DNA of 8,010 nucleotides from positions 1 through 8,010 of the forward strand of contig SKXG01000431.1 of assembly GCA_007128525.1 (NCBI GenBank). The letters run 5' to 3'. Origin of the DNA: Pseudomonadales bacterium. GTDB taxonomy: Bacteria > Pseudomonadota > Gammaproteobacteria > Pseudomonadales > Azotimanducaceae. Position numbers and translations under genes: made by a program. The notes under the pieces were generated by a model. It was not told where the DNA came from. It made no database searches and worked only from the letters and a program-made list of their open reading frames with translations. Position 1 is the stretch's first letter; each line of letters opens with the position of its first letter. This document shows, piece by piece, positions 1-6,501 of this stretch.

Positions 1-1242
1 GACCTGCTCACCCGCTTCGATGCGAGCCTGATCTGCCGGCACTTCGATCAGGCAGTTGGCCTGATGGAAGCTTCGCAGGCGATTTGAAGACTGATCGCCG
101 GTGTTTCGCACCTGCAAACCCAGCTCAGCAGCCGCATACCAGCCGCGTTGAAACTCCAGCCGGCCCGGATTGTGGGTGAATGCGTGCATCGCGGTGGCTG
201 GAACGCGCAGTGCCTGCGGTGGTTCTGTGCCGGCGAGCTGATAGAGGGCCGGCTTCACCAGCAGCAGGCAGGTCACCAGCGTTGAAACCGGGTTTCCGGG
301 CAGGCCAAAGAACAGCGTGTCGTCAATGCGACCGAACGCAACCGGCTTGCCGGGCTTCATTGCGATTTTCCAGAAGCTGAGTTCGCCGATCTCTTCGAGC
401 ACCGGTTTGACATGATCCGCATCACCGACGGACACGCCGCCCGATGTCAGCAGCACATCGCAGGTCTCCGCAGCCTGGCGCATGTGCTGACGCAAAAGGT
501 CCGGATCATCGGGCAGTATGCCGAGATCGACCACCTCGACGGGCAACGGCCGCAGCAGGCTGTGCAGTGTGAACCTGTTGGTCTCGACGATCTGGCCGAA
601 CGCCAGGGTTGCCTCCGGTTCGCGCAGCTCATCGCCGGTTGCGAACACGCCGACGCGCAACAACCGATAGACGTCTACGGTGGTGATGCCGCAGGCGCGA
701 AGTTGTCCGAGCGCAAAACCGTTGAGGCGGGTGCCGGCGCTGAACAGGGATTCTCCGGCGCGCACGTCATGGCCCGCGGGCCGTCGGTGTTGTCCGGGCT
801 GCGTACGCTCCTGCGTGCGTATGCGCGGCTGTCCCGCGCTGTCGACATCCGGACTCAAGGCTTCAACGTTTTCCTGGATCAGCACGCTGTCGGCGCCGGG
901 TGGTAGTGGTGCGCCGGTGAAAATGCGCATCGCCGAGTTCTCCGGCAGGGGGGCAGGCTTGCCGCCACCGGCACGACTCTCGCCAACCACGGGCAGCACA
1001 TGCGGGGCTGTATTCTGAAAGACGCTGTCTGAGCTGCGAACGGCATAGCCATCCATGGCGGAAGCAGCAAATGCGGGGACGTCTACTGGAGATGCCAGGT
1101 CTGTTGCCAGGACGCGGCCGAACGCCTGGATCAGATCGACACGTTCAGTGCCCAGTCGTGTTGGTTGCAGGCCTGGATCCTGCCTTAGTTGCTTAATGAT
1201 CCGTTGCTGTGCTTCGGCGAGACTGATCGGCGCTGTGACCAA
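1..1242 (-). CDS. moeA: Molybdopterin molybdenumtransferase MoeA (3' end cut by window edge)
   Basis: MoeA inserts molybdate into adenylylated molybdopterin in the cytoplasm, the last common step of molybdenum-cofactor synthesis. I translated the minus strand by hand: 414 codons are open from the TTG at 1242 to the left edge with no stop. Family landmarks appear in order: SAMDGYAVR (residues 61-69), FTGAPLPPGAD (108-118), FATGDEL (200-206), TSGGVSVGD (266-274), GLPGNPVS (313-320) and the C-terminal-domain motif GRLEFQRG (360-367). MoeA is usually about 400-415 residues, so only a few C-terminal residues should be missing. The start is a TTG preceded by GAGGA at a 7-nt spacing; no ATG or GTG fits upstream before the in-frame TGA. 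Another TTG lies 12 codons upstream (1278) without an obvious ribosome-binding site. It is divergent from tsaB. No other molybdenum gene is visible in the window. Confidence 0.95.
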   Translation of the reverse strand, partial: MVTAPISLAEAQQRIIKQLRQDPGLQPTRLGTERVDLIQAFGRVLATDLASPVDVPAFAASAMDGYAVRSSDSVFQNTAPHVLPVVGESRAGGGKPAPLPENSAMRIFTGAPLPPGADSVLIQENVEALSPDVDSAGQPRIRTQERTQPGQHRRPAGHDVRAGESLFSAGTRLNGFALGQLRACGITTVDVYRLLRVGVFATGDELREPEATLAFGQIVETNRFTLHSLLRPLPVEVVDLGILPDDPDLLRQHMRQAAETCDVLLTSGGVSVGDADHVKPVLEEIGELSFWKIAMKPGKPVAFGRIDDTLFFGLPGNPVSTLVTCLLLVKPALYQLAGTEPPQALRVPATAMHAFTHNPGRLEFQRGWYAAAELGLQVRNTGDQSSNRLRSFHQANCLIEVPADQARIEAGEQV

Positions 1243-1300
1243 GTCGGCTTCCTCGGTAAACTGTGGGCGAATCCTCAATGTTCATTAAGGTGCTGTCGGG
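1243..1300. promoter_or_regulatory. Divergent moeA/tsaB intergenic region
   Basis: These 58 bp separate two genes that point away from each other, so promoters for both moeA and tsaB should lie here or reach slightly into the coding ends. I see no convincing -35/-10 pair on either strand. TTGAGG on the minus strand (1278-1273) resembles a -35 box, but no -10 box stands at a proper distance. On the plus strand TAAGGTG (1286-1292) is a plausible ribosome-binding site for tsaB. The promoter role is inferred from gene orientation only. Confidence 0.35.
1250..1254 (-). promoter_or_regulatory. Shine-Dalgarno site of moeA that selects a TTG start
   Basis: On the minus strand GAGGA ends 7 nt before the TTG at 1242-1240. 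It is the only good purine-rich match in the moeA leader, so it is the main reason for choosing this non-ATG start. The first recognisable MoeA helix (ISLAEAQQRI) follows five residues later, which fits a normal N-terminus. Confidence 0.6.
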
Positions 1301-2044
1301 GTGCAACCATTGCCGACCAGAATCGCGATTGAAACCTCGACACAGGCCTGTTCTGTGGCGCTGCTGCACAATGGACAACTGCTTGATGACCACCGCATTG
1401 TTCCGCGCCAGCATAACCAGCTCGTGTTGCAGATGATCGACAGCCTGTTGCAGCGCGCTCAAGTGTCGCGTGCAGCCCTTGAGGGTGTGGTGTTCGGTGC
1501 CGGTCCAGGGTCTTTCACGGGGTTGCGCATCGCAGCTGGCGTGGCACAGGGCATTGCCTACGGGCTGAATCTGCCGGTACTGCCGTTATCATCGCTGGCG
1601 GCGCTCGCTGTCAGTGCCAGGATGTCCGGCCCATCGGCAGCACTCAATAAAGCGGCTAGCGGCATGATTCTGACCACTGTGCGTGCCCGTCCGGGTGAGC
1701 TTTACCGGGGTTTGTATCAGATCACGGGGCCTGCGCCTGAAGCATTGCGCCTGGTTGATACCGAGGCCGTGCTGGCGCCGCAGGACGTGGTTGTGCCGGA
1801 ACGGTCGCCAACAGAAGCCCTTTACCTGGTTGGTGATGCCTGGTCCGAACTGCCCAACGCCCTGTTGCAGGCTTCCGGGGTCGAAACCCTGGCCGATGTC
1901 TGGCCCAGTGCAGCGGCCTTGCTGCGGCTGTCGGAGCGCTGCTGGGACGCTGAGGCGCGTGCTGAACCGGAGGCCGCGTTGCCGCGCTATCTGCAACCGC
2001 AGTTGCCATGGCGCAAGCTAGGTGAACAGCAAAGCGGCAACTGA
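1301..2044 (+). CDS. tsaB: tRNA threonylcarbamoyladenosine biosynthesis protein TsaB
   Basis: TsaB (YeaZ) is the ASKHA-fold partner of TsaD and TsaE. Together they transfer the threonylcarbamoyl group to A37 of ANN-decoding tRNAs in the cytoplasm; TsaB itself is a scaffold rather than the catalyst. The 247-residue protein has the N-terminal IAIETSTQACSVAL strand (8-21), the PRQHNQ segment (35-40), the hallmark GAGPGSFTGLRIAAG loop (66-80) followed by AQGIAYGLNLP, and the C-terminal PRYLQPQLPWRKL (228-240), matching the family's usual ending. The start is a GTG with TAAGGTG about 10 nt upstream; a TTG three codons downstream (1310) is an alternative. Where E. coli TsaB has IDARMGEVY, this protein has TVRARPGELY (125-134), so the usual aspartate is replaced by arginine. 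It overlaps rsmJ by one base, which suggests coupled translation. Confidence 0.95.
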   Translation: MQPLPTRIAIETSTQACSVALLHNGQLLDDHRIVPRQHNQLVLQMIDSLLQRAQVSRAALEGVVFGAGPGSFTGLRIAAGVAQGIAYGLNLPVLPLSSLAALAVSARMSGPSAALNKAASGMILTTVRARPGELYRGLYQITGPAPEALRLVDTEAVLAPQDVVVPERSPTEALYLVGDAWSELPNALLQASGVETLADVWPSAAALLRLSERCWDAEARAEPEAALPRYLQPQLPWRKLGEQQSGN

Positions 2045-2784
2045 TGAGCGGCTGCCTGCCGATGCCTGTACTGCTCTACGCCACGGAATGTGCAGAACGC
2101 GCCCGTGCGCTGGCGGCGCGTCTGAATTTTCGCTGCCAGCCCCTTGCCACTGCCAGCGGGACAGCAGAAGACCCGGGAACCTGTCTGTTGCTCGATACCG
2201 ACGGCTTGTTTCTGCTGCGCCGTGCTGATCAGGTCCGGGCCCGCCTGGAGCTGTCAGAGCTTGGACGCCGACTGCAGCAGGGCCGTCGCCTGACCTTGGC
2301 ACGCGCCTGTGGTGTGCGTCAGGGCACGACCATACTGGACGGCATGGCTGGTTTCGGGCTCGATGGCCTCACATTGGCAGCACTTGGCGCGCAGGTGACG
2401 CTGGTCGAGCGCGACCCCATGCTGTATGCGCTGCTGCGTGATGCGGTTGAACGTGTTTCCGGTGATCTGTCAGAGCCGCCAGAGATGTATTGTGGCGATG
2501 TGCAGGATTATCTGGATGGTGACAGGCTCTGGGACGTTGTCTATCTGGATCGGATGTTCGAGGCGGCCCGTAAACAGGCCCTGCCAAACAAGCGTGCACA
2601 ATTGCTGGCCGCTTCTGGTCTGGCGGCCCCGTCAGATGACGATTTGCTGAAGCTGCTTGCGTTGGCGCAGACACATGCGCGTCAGCGCGTGGTGCTCAAA
2701 CGGCGTCGCCATGACCGGGTCCTGGCCCGGCCGGGCTGGCAGATCACCGGTCGCAGTGTCCGGTTTGATGTGTATCCGGCCTGA
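2044..2784 (+). CDS. rsmJ: RsmJ-like 16S rRNA (guanine-N2) methyltransferase, divergent
   Basis: RsmJ (YhiQ) uses S-adenosylmethionine to methylate N2 of G1516 in 16S rRNA. The 246-residue length fits the family. The SAM-binding region is recognisable as ILDGMAGFGLDGLTLAALG (97-115) followed by the acidic LVERDP (120-125). DVVYLDRMFEAARKQAL (164-180) aligns with the E. coli stretch beginning VVYLDPMFP, and RVVLKR (215-220) plus VRFDVYPA (239-246) match the C-terminal end. Several family residues are changed: DATAG is DGMAG, DPMFP is DRMFE, and the HRRKFGGGRG segment before the SAM fold appears as GRRLQQGRRL. Substrate and activity are therefore less certain than the fold. The ATG at 2044 overlaps the tsaB stop (TGATG); a second ATG at 2062 (residue 7) could also serve, and neither has a strong Shine-Dalgarno site. 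It is convergent with gspD. Confidence 0.8.
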   Translation: MSGCLPMPVLLYATECAERARALAARLNFRCQPLATASGTAEDPGTCLLLDTDGLFLLRRADQVRARLELSELGRRLQQGRRLTLARACGVRQGTTILDGMAGFGLDGLTLAALGAQVTLVERDPMLYALLRDAVERVSGDLSEPPEMYCGDVQDYLDGDRLWDVVYLDRMFEAARKQALPNKRAQLLAASGLAAPSDDDLLKLLALAQTHARQRVVLKRRRHDRVLARPGWQITGRSVRFDVYPA

Positions 2785-2845
2785 CCGTGCGTCAAGTCGT
2801 GCAGAGTCGCTGCAGCCTCAGACCAAGGCCCCCCTCAAGTCACCC
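2785..2845. other. Convergent gap between rsmJ and gspD; no intrinsic terminator seen
   Basis: Two transcription units converge across 61 bp. The only inverted repeat I find is a 5-bp stem, TGCAG and CTGCA, around the loop AGTCG. It has no U-tract on either strand, so it is not a credible Rho-independent terminator. Termination may be Rho-dependent or the transcripts may overlap; that is inference. Confidence 0.5.
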
Positions 2846-4798
2846 TCAGCGCCGGCCTCGGAAGATCTCTTCCAGTGGGGGCTGCTCGGTTTCGGGCGCG
2901 CCCGGTTCCCGTGAGTGAATGATGGTCTCCCAGATGCCGCTGTACTTCTCGTCGGTAACCGCGCTGGCTTCCCGCTCGTTACGAATGACGGTGGGGCGCA
3001 GGAACACGATCAGATTGCGTTTGGTCCGGCTTTGCGTGGTGCTGCGGAAGACTTTGCCAATCAGCGGAATGTCGCCGAGCACAGGCACCTTGCGGTGGGT
3101 GTCCTGTACGTCGTCCTGGATCAGGCCGCCGAGCACGATGGTCTGCCCATCGTCAGCCAGAATGGTGGTCTGAATGGTGCGTTTGTTGGTGACGATGTCG
3201 GAGAATCCACCCTCGCCGATGGACTCCAGCGCAGCCTGCACAACATTTTCCACATCCTGCGCCACGTTCAGCCGTACGGAGTTGCCGTCGTGGATGTGTG
3301 GCGTGACGGTCAGTGTAAGGCCGACATCCTGGCGTTGGATGGTCGTAAAGGGATTGCTGGCACCGTCCGGGCCGGTCGTGAAACTGCCGGTCCGGAAGGG
3401 CACACCCTGGCCGACCACGATTTTGGCTTCCTGGTTGTCGAGCGTCATGATGCTCGGTGTCGACAGCAGATTGGCTTTGCTGCTCGTTGCCAGGGCCTGC
3501 AGTACGGCACCGAATGACAGGCCGTCCGGATCAAACTTCGCCACACCCAGTGTTGGGCCGTCGAGGTTGCGCAGCGCGTCGACGGCGGACTGGGCGGTGC
3601 CGCCGGTCGCACTGCCCAGGATGGAGCCCAGTGCGCCGTGCAGTGCCGTACTGATCAGCGGAATCGAGCGGCCACTGGCATCAACCGCAGCGCCGTCAAT
3701 GCCGAAATTGAAACTGTCATCCAGCGAAATTTCGACGATGGCCGCTTCGATTAGTACTTGCGTGCGACGCACGTCCAGATGCCGGATGATCTCGCGGATC
3801 TCGCTCATGGTCGACGGGTCGGCACGGACAATGATGGCATTCAATGACCGGTCCGGCTGTATGCTGGTGGGACGCAAAGTGGTGCCATTGGGCTCGGCAC
3901 CATTGGACACCAGGTTGCTGAGTATGCTGGCCATTTCCTCGGCATCGGCGTGGGACAGACGAATGACCTGGGTGGCATCCGTTGCCGTGGCCGGTTGATC
4001 GAGCTGACGAACCAGGGCACGGACATCCTCAATGGGCCCGGACTTGCCCTTCAGTACGAGGCTGTTGGTACGCTCATTGGCAATAATCTGGATGCTTTGT
4101 GGGCCCCGCGCGTTACGCCCCATTTGCTCCGGTGCCAGGCGCTCAAGCATGTCGACGACATTGGTGACCCAGGCATCCTGCAACGGCACCATGACGATCA
4201 GATCGTCATCGGCCACGTCGATCTCTTCAATAATCCGAATCAGGCGAACGATGTTCTCGGCGTGATCACTGATGATGATGACATTGGCTTCGGGCACAGC
4301 TGCCAGGTGGCCGTACTGCGGCACCATCGGCCGCAAGGTTTTCACGAGTTCATTGGCATCGACGTACTGCGCCGGGATGACACGGGTGACGATCTGCTCG
4401 CCATCTATGGTGTCGGCGTCATCGAGTGGGCTGCCGCTCTGCTTGGCCAGGGTTTGCTGCTGAATACGAACGAACTCACCGGTTTCGATGGCGGCAAAGC
4501 CATGCACGCGAAGCACCGATAGAAACAGCTCATAGATACCGTCACGATCCAGACTGGCGTTGGAAATGACGGTAACGCGACCGCGCACACGTGGATCGAC
4601 GACAAAGGTCTTCCCGGTGATATTGGCGACCTGCGAGACAAACTCCTGAATTTCGGCATTCTTCAGATTGATGCGCCAGGTCTGGCTGTCACTGGCTGTG
4701 GTGTTCAGGCTGAGACTGAGCAACAGCGCCACCACACCAAACTGAAGTGTGCGGATCCACCAGGACTGTGAACGTTGGATGTCTGAGTTGAGCTGCAT
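2846..4798 (-). CDS. gspD: Type II secretion system secretin GspD
   Basis: GspD forms the multimeric outer-membrane channel through which folded exoproteins leave the periplasm. The chosen product has 650 residues, the usual size. Residues 17-36 are a signal peptide with hydrophobic core FGVVALLLSLSL and likely cleavage near TTA/S. The N0 domain follows (about 41-112, starting TWRINLKNAEIQEFV), then N1 (136-197), N2 (200-270) and N3 (275-343). The secretin domain spans about 345-605, with LLSTPSIMTLDNQEAKI (444-460), VGQGVPF (462-468), IVLGGLIQDD (554-563) and VPVLGDIPLIGKVFRS (571-586), ending NLIVFLRPTVIRN. Residues 606-650 form a polar tail where a pilotin-binding segment would lie. The reading frame stays open upstream through gspC, but the ATG at 4798 is the only start placed directly before a signal peptide. 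It starts 7 nt after gspC stops and has no clear Shine-Dalgarno site, so translational coupling is likely. Confidence 0.97.
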   Translation of the reverse strand: MQLNSDIQRSQSWWIRTLQFGVVALLLSLSLNTTASDSQTWRINLKNAEIQEFVSQVANITGKTFVVDPRVRGRVTVISNASLDRDGIYELFLSVLRVHGFAAIETGEFVRIQQQTLAKQSGSPLDDADTIDGEQIVTRVIPAQYVDANELVKTLRPMVPQYGHLAAVPEANVIIISDHAENIVRLIRIIEEIDVADDDLIVMVPLQDAWVTNVVDMLERLAPEQMGRNARGPQSIQIIANERTNSLVLKGKSGPIEDVRALVRQLDQPATATDATQVIRLSHADAEEMASILSNLVSNGAEPNGTTLRPTSIQPDRSLNAIIVRADPSTMSEIREIIRHLDVRRTQVLIEAAIVEISLDDSFNFGIDGAAVDASGRSIPLISTALHGALGSILGSATGGTAQSAVDALRNLDGPTLGVAKFDPDGLSFGAVLQALATSSKANLLSTPSIMTLDNQEAKIVVGQGVPFRTGSFTTGPDGASNPFTTIQRQDVGLTLTVTPHIHDGNSVRLNVAQDVENVVQAALESIGEGGFSDIVTNKRTIQTTILADDGQTIVLGGLIQDDVQDTHRKVPVLGDIPLIGKVFRSTTQSRTKRNLIVFLRPTVIRNEREASAVTDEKYSGIWETIIHSREPGAPETEQPPLEEIFRGRR

Positions 4799-4805
4799 GC
4801 GAATG

Positions 4806-5732
4806 CTACTGTAGTGAGGCGGTGACGAAGAAGCGGCGATTGCCGCGCTGTATTTCCAAGCGTGCTGAGCCTTGCGCCATGATGCTTTCAATTTGCGCGC
4901 TGTCCTGCTGGACGTTACCGACCCGCTGACCGTTGACGGACAGCACCACGTCGCCGGGCTGCAGGCCGGCCTGACGCAAATACGGGTTCTGAGCCATTGC
5001 TCCCAGTCGATAGCCTTCCGACCCCTCCTCGGAAACAGGTGAGATCCCCAGTTCACTCAGCGTGCCTTGCGGATCTTCTGCGAGACGGGATCTGATCCTC
5101 TCCACGGTGGCGCCGATTTCGCTGTCACTGTCGAGCCCGTCGTCCGGCAAGTCAACACGCGATTGCACGTCGTAGTCGTCAGCTGCTACGTCCTGCTGCT
5201 GGTCCATGGCGTCCTGGTCGGAGTAGTCCGGCAGACTCGCGTCATAGGCACCACCATTGCGGCTCGCCAGCGTTGGTTCATCACTGAATCGCAATGTCTC
5301 ATACACACTGCCGCGGCGCAGAATGATGCGATCTGAGTACACTTCACTGAGCACGGCGTTGCCAGGTAGCCGGCTGCCGACCAGGTACAGCTCTCCGGGG
5401 TTGTTGCGCTCCGCGACGATGGCGGCAGAACGCTCCGCATCGTCGGACTGAAATACACCCTCAAGAGTCAGACGCAAGCGGGTCTCCGGCGCGTCGAATA
5501 CGCTTGGCTGCGGGCGATCTTCGCCGCTTGCTTCACCAAACAAATTCTGGGCAACGACCTGGTCCAGGTCAAAGGCCGCATCTGCGGCGCCCGGGCCTGT
5601 TGCCTGCCGCTGAGGTGCCGGTGGTTCGGGTTCACTGAAAAAATACCACCCGGTGACGGCAATGCTATACGCAATGCCGATGACCAGCAGTACTTTGACC
5701 GGTTCCACAAGCTTGTCGACAATATTCAGCAC
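4806..5732 (-). CDS. gspC: Type II secretion system protein GspC (inner-membrane clamp)
   Basis: GspC is a bitopic inner-membrane protein that links the T2SS inner-membrane platform to the secretin; its periplasmic HR domain contacts the N0 domain of GspD. The 308-residue product has a short cytoplasmic N-terminus, one membrane span (about 12-32, VKVLLVIGIAYSIAVTGWYF), a proline-rich stretch (34-47) and the HR domain (about 57-150), which includes the LRLTLEGVFQSD strand and the SEVYSDRIILRRG segment. A very acidic Asp/Gln-rich linker follows (about 161-206), then a PDZ domain (about 233-305) with YRLGAMAQNPYLRQAGLQPG and DVVLSVNGQRV. The presence of a PDZ domain, rather than a coiled coil, resembles the GspC of Dickeya and Vibrio. 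The start is a GTG at 5732, with only a modest GGCAGG upstream. It lies 30 nt after gspN and 7 nt before gspD. Confidence 0.93.
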   Translation of the reverse strand: MLNIVDKLVEPVKVLLVIGIAYSIAVTGWYFFSEPEPPAPQRQATGPGAADAAFDLDQVVAQNLFGEASGEDRPQPSVFDAPETRLRLTLEGVFQSDDAERSAAIVAERNNPGELYLVGSRLPGNAVLSEVYSDRIILRRGSVYETLRFSDEPTLASRNGGAYDASLPDYSDQDAMDQQQDVAADDYDVQSRVDLPDDGLDSDSEIGATVERIRSRLAEDPQGTLSELGISPVSEEGSEGYRLGAMAQNPYLRQAGLQPGDVVLSVNGQRVGNVQQDSAQIESIMAQGSARLEIQRGNRRFFVTASLQ

Positions 5733-5762
5733 AGGTACCTGCCTGACCAGAACTCCGGCAGT

Positions 5763-6488
5763 CTAGAACAGTTTTTCCTGCACCTCTAGGACCATTGTCT
5801 GCGGTGGTGCGTCGGTCTGCCAGGGCTGTCCCACCATCTCTGTGAATCGGCGCGAGATTCCGATGGTTGCCCAGCCGTCAGGTGCGATGCTGGCTCGCAT
5901 CAGTGGCGTCTCAGACTGTTCTTCGGTGACCTGCAGCGTCGGACTGTCCGTTGTTGTCACCACTTGACCCACCAGGGGTGGCAGGCGCGTCTGGTGGCGA
6001 TCGCCACCCAGCACGTAGCGGACGTCACCACCCGTCCACTGCAGCTGTCCTTCTATATGAGGAAGCGGGTCGGCATCCCGGTGTCGAAACTGCAGTGCAA
6101 CGATGTCGATGGCACCTGGAATGATCAGGTCATAGGTGCGCAGCATTTCCTCGAATCGATCCATCAGAATGCGGCCCTGCAGCGTTCCCTCGGTGCTGCG
6201 CAGGCGACGCTGTATCTGCGCCTCGAGGCGTTCCTCCGCGGCCTCGATCTGCAGGTCCAGGCTCAGTCGAGCCATCAGCAGCGCGGCAGGCCGCACCTGC
6301 CAATAGGCGCGCCCGAGATCCTGGCCTTCGATTCGGACATCGGCGCTGCCGCGCCACAGGGTTCCGGCCGTATTGTGCATTCTCAGCCCGGGCACATCGG
6401 CCGCGAGTCGCGGTATCAGGCCGGCAGGCGCGAATACCACGGCGAACACAAGCACACACAGCAGACCGATGAGCAGGTAACGCCCCAT
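5763..6488 (-). CDS. gspN: Type II secretion system protein GspN
   Basis: GspN is an accessory inner-membrane component found in only some type II secretion systems; its exact role is not well defined. The 241-residue product has one N-terminal membrane span (about 4-21, YLLIGLLCVLVFAVVFAP) and a periplasmic part rich in beta-strand-like sequence. Family-like landmarks are NTAGTLWRGSADV (39-51), LGRAYWQVRP (58-67), TEGTLQGRI (99-107), the LIIPGAIDI segment (121-129) and EGQLQWTGGDVRY (146-158). Direct linkage to gspC and gspD supports the assignment, as the sequence family itself is weakly conserved. The ATG at 6488 has an excellent AGGAGA site at a 7-nt spacing that overlaps the dapE stop codon, so it is probably co-translated with dapE. 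Confidence 0.9.
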   Translation of the reverse strand: MGRYLLIGLLCVLVFAVVFAPAGLIPRLAADVPGLRMHNTAGTLWRGSADVRIEGQDLGRAYWQVRPAALLMARLSLDLQIEAAEERLEAQIQRRLRSTEGTLQGRILMDRFEEMLRTYDLIIPGAIDIVALQFRHRDADPLPHIEGQLQWTGGDVRYVLGGDRHQTRLPPLVGQVVTTTDSPTLQVTEEQSETPLMRASIAPDGWATIGISRRFTEMVGQPWQTDAPPQTMVLEVQEKLF

Positions 6489-6495
6489 GACAGCT

Positions 6496-6501
6496 TCTCC
6501 T
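6496..6501 (-). promoter_or_regulatory. Shine-Dalgarno site of gspN overlapping the dapE stop codon
   Basis: On the minus strand AGGAGA begins within the dapE TAG stop (6502-6500) and ends 7 nt before the gspN ATG. This fixes the gspN start and ties translation of the secretion gene to that of dapE. Confidence 0.75.

Noticed and set aside
412..906. Plus-strand 164-codon open frame in the first kilobase
   Set aside because: It is antisense to moeA, whose own frame carries TSGGVSVGD, GLPGNPVS and other MoeA motifs without interruption.
1193..1462. 89-codon minus-strand open frame across the moeA/tsaB junction
   Set aside because: It overlaps both genes in other frames and shows no family features; the correct moeA frame is shifted relative to it.
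2800..2820. TGCAG/CTGCA inverted repeat as a terminator for rsmJ or gspD
   Set aside because: Only a 5-bp stem with no U-tract on either strand.
2915..3998. Long plus-strand open frames (2915-3517 and 3174-3998) opposite gspD
   Set aside because: They lie fully antisense to a secretin with intact motifs, show no recognisable domain, and are expected from GC-rich codon bias.
4266..4281. Short GAT triplet repeat
   Set aside because: It simply encodes part of the conserved VIIISD strand of GspD on the other strand and is only a few units long.
3950..4522. Plus-strand 190-codon open frame opposite gspD
   Set aside because: Antisense shadow over the N1 to N3 domains of GspD; no plausible start context or family resemblance.
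4799..5056. 86-codon N-terminal extension of GspD from a start at 5056
   Set aside because: It would overlap the PDZ-coding end of gspC entirely and would bury the signal peptide internally; the ATG at 4798 is directly before the signal sequence.
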